From Paragyromitra xinjiangensis (Eukaryota > Ascomycota > Pezizomycetes > Pezizales > Discinaceae): DNA of 64,000 bases. The notes under the pieces are model-generated. The model ran no database searches. It was not told the DNA's origin and saw only the letters and a program-made list of their open reading frames with translations. The stretch is from NCBI GenBank assembly GCA_038503065.1, contig JBCAMK010000008.1:1-64000 (forward strand), given 5' to 3'. Positions 57,107-64,000 of this stretch are shown piece by piece. How positions within the stretch are numbered: position 1 is the stretch's first letter; each line of letters starts with the position of its first letter. The position numbers were made by a program, and so were the translations under genes.

Positions 57107-58937
57107 ATGCATATTGCCACAATTGGGGCAGCATTCGCCCTCTTTTTCTTTGTGTACAAAGCATACAATGCAATTGCACCTGGAAAAGGCGGAGAGAAGG
57201 TGAAGTCAGCAGCAACTAGCGGTCCTAACAAAACTCCTCCCGGCCCAAAACGTAGGTGCTCCGTTTTTCGTTGGGGATATTTGCATAAACTGATAGTTTG
57301 ATGGCAGCTTCCCCACTCGTTGGTAACCTCTTGCAAATCCAAAAGACACACACATGGGTCCAATTCAAAGAATGGGCGGATATCTATGGTCCGATATTCA
57401 AGTTTACCGTTGGTTCTAAGAACAACATCGTGGTATCAACTGAGAAAATTGCCAACGACCTCTTGAGAGGACGAGGAAATATCTACTCATCTAGGGAATT
57501 CTTGTACTTTGCAACGGAGTTACTTTCGAAAGGCTTGAGGCCTCTGCTTCTTCCATATGATGGTTTGTCACTGAGCCTTACACATTGATTTATGATACTA
57601 ATCTCTGTGATAGACACATGGAGACGTGGACGTAAGTTGATGCACACGCTTGGCATGCCAAAGGTGGCCGATATGTATCGACCAGCACAGTCCCTCGAGG
57701 CCAAGAAATTGATGAACGACCTCCTTGATGATCCCACTGGCTACGAAAACCACTTTGAGCGATATGCCGCCGGTTTGATTTTCCGTCTGGCTTTCGGGAA
57801 ATCTGTCGAAACTGGTCGTGAGCCCTTTGTCAGAGAAATCTACAACGTCGTCCACACTGTCGAGCGTGTCACTGCACCCGGCGCATATCTCTGTGATTCC
57901 ATCCCGCTGCTACGTTATCTTCCTGAATTCCTCGCACCCTTCAAGAGAGAGGCGAAGTGGCTACATGAGCGTGAAGTCAAGCTTTTCAGAACTTTGCAGA
58001 ATGATATTCGTGAGGGTATCAAGAACGGTAACGCACCTGAGTGCCTAACGAAGACCTTCCTTGAGAATGAAGACGAATACGGTCTCTCTCGCGACGAATC
58101 TGCTTATGTCATCGGTACTTTCTTCGAGGCTGGTAGCGGAACTACTGCGGCTGCAATGATTTCACTCTGTTTAGCTATGTGCTTGCATCCCGATGTACAA
58201 GCTAGAGGTCAAGCAGAGGTCGATGCTGTTTGTGGCGACAGAATGCCTGAATTTGACGATCTACCCAACTTGCCTTTCGCGCGTGCAATTATGAAGGAGA
58301 TTCTCAGATGGCGCCCTGTCCTATCTGGAGGTTAGTCAAACCTTCTTAAGCGTAACTTTAGCATTCCTTAATAACTCAATCGCATATTAGGTATGCCTCA
58401 CGAACTCACCAAAGATGATGAATACGAGGGATACAAATTTCCCAAGGGCACCGTTGTCCATCCTAATCTTTGGTATGTTTTCTTAATCGCCTTAGCGATG
58501 TTGTGTCCGCCTAACATAATTGCAGGGCAATCCAACGCAACCCGGAACAATACCCTGACCCTGAGACCTTCCTGCCCGACCGTTGGGTCAATCCAGCTTA
58601 TCCCACTTACAAAGAACCCCTTTCTGTCTACCCCAACCTCCAGAATTTCTCCGCCTTCGGTTTCGGACGTCGTATCTGCCCAGGAATGAACATTGCTGAA
58701 CGATCCCTTCATTTGTTGACTATCCGGATGTTATGGGCTTTCCAGATGAGTCATAAGAAGGATGCCAACGGCAAAGATATCGAGATCCCGTACTACGATT
58801 ACAATAGTGGACTTAGTTCCAGGGCAAATCCGTTCCAGTTTGATTGCAAGGCCAGGACGGCGGAAAAGGCAAATATTATCAGGCAGAGCTGGAGCGAGGC
58901 GAGGGCGAGTGATCCTTTAAGGGGACAGCAGATGTGA
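57107..58937 (+). CDS. Cytochrome P450 monooxygenase
   Basis: Five exons: 57107-57251, 57308-57562, 57614-58330, 58391-58472, 58526-58937, giving 536 residues. The ATG (context CAACCATGC) opens an N-terminal membrane anchor (IGAAFALFFFVYKAY), then the Pro hinge PPGPKPSPLVGNL. The I-helix oxygen-binding motif is AGSGTT (about residue 306), the ExxR is EILR (about 361), the PERF-like region is LPDRW and the heme loop is FGFGRRICPG with its Cys near residue 451. All classical P450 landmarks are intact and length is normal. Substrate is unknown; by sequence type it is a fungal ER (microsomal) enzyme that needs a reductase partner. It lies between a secreted FAD oxidase and an MFS carrier, which hints at a small metabolite pathway. 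Confidence 0.95.
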
Positions 58938-61900
58938 CGTAATGATAAAGGAATAAGGGGCTTTGATATATGAGGGTTGGCGAAATTGTTATTTTTATTT
59001 CTTATCTATGTTCTTATTTTTTCTAGGGGGTTTTCTTGGAGATTTACTTGTTCGTTTGCGAGAAATGGCCTAGAAAATTCAAAGTCAGAGCTTCGCTATC
59101 ATAATTTCAAGTTTTCTATTCGTGATCACATTGTGGATGGGTACAGTCATGCCCGCAGACTACTCTCGTGCAGGCATATTATTCGCTAACGAAGGCTAAT
59201 TGAACGTATTCCTTGGTTTGCCCTCTGCGTGTTGTACAAATGAGGTATGATTTAAGACAAAATCCTTTAAGCATATCACAAAGTTGAAATGTCTTGAACA
59301 TATATGTACTCCCTTCGAAGACCCAAGACAGTTTTTAATCTGGGTCCAGTCTAGACCTAGACTTTTGGGGATCACATACCCTGATATTTGACCTTGTAAT
59401 TTTTTGGTGTTGCATTAGGGTTTTTCGGATCCGTGCAGGTTGGGCCGAAGGGCTACTACCGAGTCTTACTGGTCTAGTTGAGTGGCTAATTGGGGAGGTT
59501 ATTTCTCTTCCATACCATAACTTCTACTTCCTTCAAGACACTTCACCTGCGCTAAGCAAATGGGTGATCAATACGCAGCTGTCTGCGCATGCGGGGTATC
59601 GCTCTGCTATCGCCTCTGAATACTCTGACCACTCATACTGGTAGCAACCTGGTGGGGTGGAAAGTGACCTTTAGCAAAGGCGTGGGGTTCCGGAACTCGG
59701 GTGTTTAGTTCAGACCTCTTCGAAATCTAGATTCTGGGTTTGATGGTGGGAGGGTTCCCCTACCCTTCTTCGTACTTTGGTATCCTTAGCTGTGTTAAGT
59801 GATTTTGGGCCTTACTCTGCTCGATTATTGCAAATGGAGATCGGGAGGCAGAGAGTTACTTGGTTGTTGGAGTCGTACTCCATACAGGCCTGGATTTATA
59901 GATGGAGTGCGCATACTAGTGCTTTAGGAATTCATGGCTTCGGGACTTCTGATATCCTTCCCACTAGGGTCTACTATCGATCCCAGTTAGGAAGCATTTC
60001 CGACATCCATTGTTGTTCTGTAAATATCGAGACTTAATTGGTCGACTTCCTGCAGTGGTACTGGTCCCGAATTTATAGAGGGGAGGATTTTTTCATCCTC
60101 CGGAACTCCAGATCTCGTTCACTAGAGCCTCCAATCGATCCTTGATTAGGAGGCTCGTTTTCAATCTGTGAAATGGCTAAGACCGAATGATGGTTCATGA
60201 TGTGACTCTTACTCTATATTAACTCTACTGAAGCTTTTAGCACCGTAGTATAATATAATATCACCACGGTATAGTGATATTGTTGATAAGGGTATTCTTG
60301 GTAGGGGTATATGCGTGGGAAATCACTTTGCCATGGTATTCGATTTATGGACAAATTCTTGACTCTTGATTACCACCGTATACCCACGTCTATAGGCGAT
60401 TGCAACGTATATATTCCCGAAGATGGTTACTTTAATTCCTACACATATTTCTGACAGGTGCTTCTTTCTGTCTAGGGGAAACGGTAACCTAAGCCTGCTG
60501 CTCACACAGCCGAATCTAAGCTGCTGCCGAGACCAGCAAAATGCTGTTCCGGGAGCGCAGCCTCAATTTGACCGCATGAGTGGGGTCGCCCACAGATGCA
60601 TGTTTTGTAGTGGGCACCTTGAAGAAGCCATACACGAAAGCCCACGAACTATATATAATTCCTGCGTGTATCTGATATCGGCCATACCTGCGCGGAGCTA
60701 TACTCATATGAGCGACCCAACCGGGTTTATATCAGTCTTGTTCGGAATAAGGGTTAGGGGTATTGGTTTCGAATTTCATTTATAAAACTCAGACCTTGCC
60801 TTCCAGATCTCGGCTTGAAGATTTCCTTCGGGTCCGGAGCCTCCGAGGGACCTTACTGCTGCAGCTCCTAGGGGGGATGAGACTGGGGGAACGACGAATA
60901 GGAGGGGTAGAAAACAATAACTTCTAGGCTTAGGCTAGACGTTTCTACTATGACGGGCCCCAGTTTGGCGTCCTCCATTCCCATCGTTCACCTAGGGGCC
61001 ATTGTCGTCGTCAGCTGAAAGCTGATCATGTAGCCCTGCCTTGCTAGATATCCGTGCCGATAACTAGGAGTTTCGCTCCTGTGACAGTGATCCTTTTTAC
61101 ACTGAGTGGCTATAGAGTACCATTCATTTCTTTAGAACTTTTTTAGTCTTCCATGACTAATGGGAGTCGCCTTATGATGATAAGATGCGCATATATATGC
61201 CGTCGGTGTACTTTGCCTCACTGCGGAAATCCTTTCAAAACTGGATATCTATGACCATTCCTTGGATTAGTTAGCAATGCTTTTATTCTACCTATATAAG
61301 TAATAGAGATGCTTTTAAAGCCGAATACCACCTAGTTTCAGCCGAATAAATATTCGCTATTATTCCGAAACAACTTTGCACTTACTTTATAATTATACCC
61401 TTTGGTGGCCATCAGCCACTTGACACCCGCGCACTACACCCCCTCCAAGCCCAAAGGTAATACAGGTCTTAGAAACAGCTTGGAAAAGGAAATGAACCGA
61501 GCGAGATTTCCTCTCCACTTACGTATTTTGTTTCTGGTCACTTAGCTAGGTCAGATATTCGAGCTAACAATTGGTGGCTGGCAAGATCGACCCCACTCCA
61601 CTCTACTGCCTAAAGGATCATAGTCGCACGGGTATGCAGCTAGGTAATGTTTCTAGTAATGCCGTGCATGGCAATTTTGCTTTTTTTCATGCAAGATAAA
61701 GGTTTGACCGTTGATTCAGACTAAATAAAGCTGGAGTAAGCACTCAAAAGTCGATTCCGAGTGCACCGATAGTGACTAAACCGCTAACTACTGGACATGC
61801 AGGCCGTAGCTAAGGAAGTCGGGGGCGAGCTCGGAGATGTGACGGTATGGCTTAAATTTGTAATATGGCTGCGTTTGACATATGTTCTGGCATAGGAATT

Positions 61901-63351
61901 AAGTTACAATCGGGATAGACACAGAGTGGTCTATCCATTCGGACTAAGAAGTTGACATTATGTGAGGATATTCAGATTAGAGGGGCCAAGTGGGATTCAG
62001 GATATTTTTTCTCGCTGAGGAATAGCCAAGAGAGAAACCTGATTGTTAGCAAGTGGCTGATTGTGGTTATTGAATATGGTTGACCAGGTTGTAGCGATCG
62101 GAATAGAAAACGTGTTTCGACCCTCGATGCAGGCTGTAACTTCTAGAATTTCTGCTCTCGGACATTAGATGAATCCCATGATCGCGTCTACATACTTGTC
62201 TTACTTTTTGCGCGAGCAGAGAGTCTATCTTAGGATTGATTTCGAAGATACTGAGCCACGCATGCTCGGGGGGATATTTATGTCCACCGTACGTAGCCAT
62301 TCCTTGCTAATCCTTCTATTCCTGGAAAGCGTGGAGTTTCAATCGTAAGTTAACTGGCTCCTTTCTGGTTACTCATCTTGTGGTTGGTGCCTTGCCCGTA
62401 CCTATCTGCAAGGGGTTTGTAGTTTACTCAGGGTCCTGTGTAACACGATCAGTTGTGGGGCAACCTGCATGAGTATTATTCCGAGCCGCAATCTGATAAT
62501 TTGGTACGAATCTAAAAATGGGAATTGATAAGAGAGTAACCTGACCTTGTTGGTTTCTATGAAATTTGTAATTGCAACCCCTATAAGTTTTGCTGGCACT
62601 CTAGCTATATAGGGTTTTAGTTCATTTCCCTATTCCCAACTGACTGATCTTGCTTGATTTCGGCGAGGAGGAAACTCGTGAAGGAGCGCACATATTGTAA
62701 TAACTAGCCAAGCCAGAATACAACTATCTTGAAAGTTACGAGATGAAATCAAACCAAGGGAGCCACGTAGAAAACGCCAATAATTCGTCTGCATCCCGAC
62801 ATAGCCATAGTTAGATCATATTCCCAACAATCCTGTGGCTATTCGGCATCCGCCAGGCGTTACGACCTCGGAGATATACACATATAACACTCAACCAAGG
62901 CTGTAAATTGGTAATTAGCTCGTACATGAGGCCTTCAAACCTTCGGCGAACACCATCAGTTCATCCCTTCGGACATTAAGATAACCCTAACCCCATATTC
63001 AATGCCTAGATCGGATGGTAATTGACAAAGCCGTGGCACTAACTTGTGACGACAGTAGTATCAATACGGGGTTCTTGCCTTATCATGAACTTGTTAAATA
63101 GTTACAGTGAAACTGTAGCTTTTAGAGGCAAAATATTCAGACTTCGGTGATGGTTCCTGTATATCCGTTCGTTACATATCCGTGACATTTTCAGTCAGAA
63201 TTTGCTCATCCATCTTTTACCAAACTCATTTATACTCTTCGTCTTTCTTTAATCTAAAGTCATAAAACTTCACAGCTTCGAAAGGCAGGCCGTCACCCGA
63301 GTTTCCTTGAATATATCTTCAAGTTTAAGAGTATCCACAACGAGTTTCAAT
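58938..63351. other. Large intergenic, no gene seen
   Basis: 4.4 kb without a supported gene. A small hairpin AATATCAC..GTGATATT is at about 60257-60283. Short frames only (largest about 120 codons at 60423) have no recognisable content. A telomere-like TAACCCTAACCCC occurs near 62982. Confidence 0.45.
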
Positions 63352-64000
63352 ATGAGCGAACAATCAAGCAGAGCCCACACACCTACGAGTGTTCCTGACT
63401 CGGAATCACAAAGTTCAATTATCAAGAACGAAAAAGAACCCCTACCGCCTCCAGATGGTGGCCTACGTGCTTGGTTGGTTGTGCTGGCAACACATCTGAC
63501 AGTGATGAACAGTTGGGGAATTATTAGTGTGAGTATCACCAGTATCTTTATATTTGATTTGGAGCTGATTTTTGATAAAAAATAGTCATTCGGTGTTTAT
63601 CAAACATACTATGCCACTATTCTCCCAGAAAACCAGTCTGCTATTAGCTGGATAGGATCGATGCAAGTGTTTTTCCTTTTCTTCGTGGGAGTTTTTGGGG
63701 GACGAGCCACAGACGCGGGGTACTTTCGACATGTATTTTCGCTGGGGGCCCTCCTGCAAGTATTTGGCATCATGATGACATCTTTGTGCCACGAGTACTG
63801 GCAATTCTTCCTCGCTCAGGGTGTTTGCTCTGGATTGGCGAACGGACTGATGTTTTGCGCTGGCTTATCAGTCATGAGTACATACTTCAGAAAGTGGAAA
63901 TCTATGGCTGTAGGCGTCGCGACTTGTGGATCTGTGACAGGAGGAATCGTCTACCCTCTGATGGCCCAACATCTTATTCCTCAAATCGGTTTCCCTTGGG
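63352..64000 (+). CDS. MFS monocarboxylate-type transporter, 5' part only
   Basis: Two exons visible: 63352-63528 and 63586 to the window edge, separated by a 57-nt intron (GTGAGT..TAG). The N-terminus is a Ser/Pro/Glu-rich cytosolic tail, then PPPDGGLRAWLVVLATHLTV, the fungal MCT/MFS PDGG signature, and SWGIISSFGVYQTYYA. TM2-3 follow with the loop GGRATDAGYFRHVF. At least four membrane helices are present before the truncation. This family (SLC16-like) exports or imports organic anions or metabolites. The protein continues beyond the window; it is not broken within it. Confidence 0.88.

Overview
The window is a chromosome end of a filamentous ascomycete-like fungus. It starts with 26 perfect CCCTAAA telomere repeats. 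The large genes carry short introns (about 45-100 nt) with GTRNGT-type donors, CTAAC/CTRAY-type branch sites and YAG acceptors. Gene families are typical of Pezizomycotina: an NB-ARC/TPR STAND protein with a hydrolase head, a sacsin-like HSP90-type ATPase with a BTB tail, a secreted berberine-bridge-type FAD oxidase, a microsomal P450 and an MFS carrier. The heptameric TTTAGGG telomere is unusual, since most filamentous fungi use TTAGGG. I cannot name a genus.

Layout. 1-200: telomere. 201-1719: non-coding subtelomere with a 43-bp tandem repeat. 1720-4377: intronless multi-zinc-finger gene with a 204-bp in-frame minisatellite. 4.4-31 kb: repeat-rich accessory zone holding 5'-truncated LINE copies with exact target-site duplications, a nested 2.2-kb insertion with a 40-bp satellite, at least five short inverted-repeat elements flanked by TA, a long inverted repeat, mosaic dispersed repeats and gene relics (PAF-acetylhydrolase-like, possible EthD, one unrecognised). 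Embedded in it are two tandem IFI6/IFI27-like membrane-protein paralogs, a PI-PLC-X-like gene with an apparent one-base frameshift, a BTB protein with three H-type lectin repeats, and a small Pro-rich membrane protein.

31.4-47.7 kb: three large multi-exon genes: a hydrolase-NB-ARC-TPR protein (9 exons), an unrecognised protein with LPSG..VED and GRR..DG...E motifs (8 exons, minus) and a 2723-residue sacsin-like ATPase/BTB protein (11 exons, minus). I reconstructed these exon by exon; every junction keeps frame. 48-53 kb: intergenic with three more TA-flanked inverted-repeat elements. 53-64 kb: secreted FAD oxidase, P450 and the 5' part of a monocarboxylate-type MFS transporter, all on the plus strand, resembling a small metabolic group.

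How it fits together (inference): the left half is a transposon sink with fast-changing genes. The middle is a possible self/non-self or stress-sensing block (STAND receptor, sacsin-like chaperone, BTB-lectin nearby). The right end may be a small oxidative metabolism and transport group.
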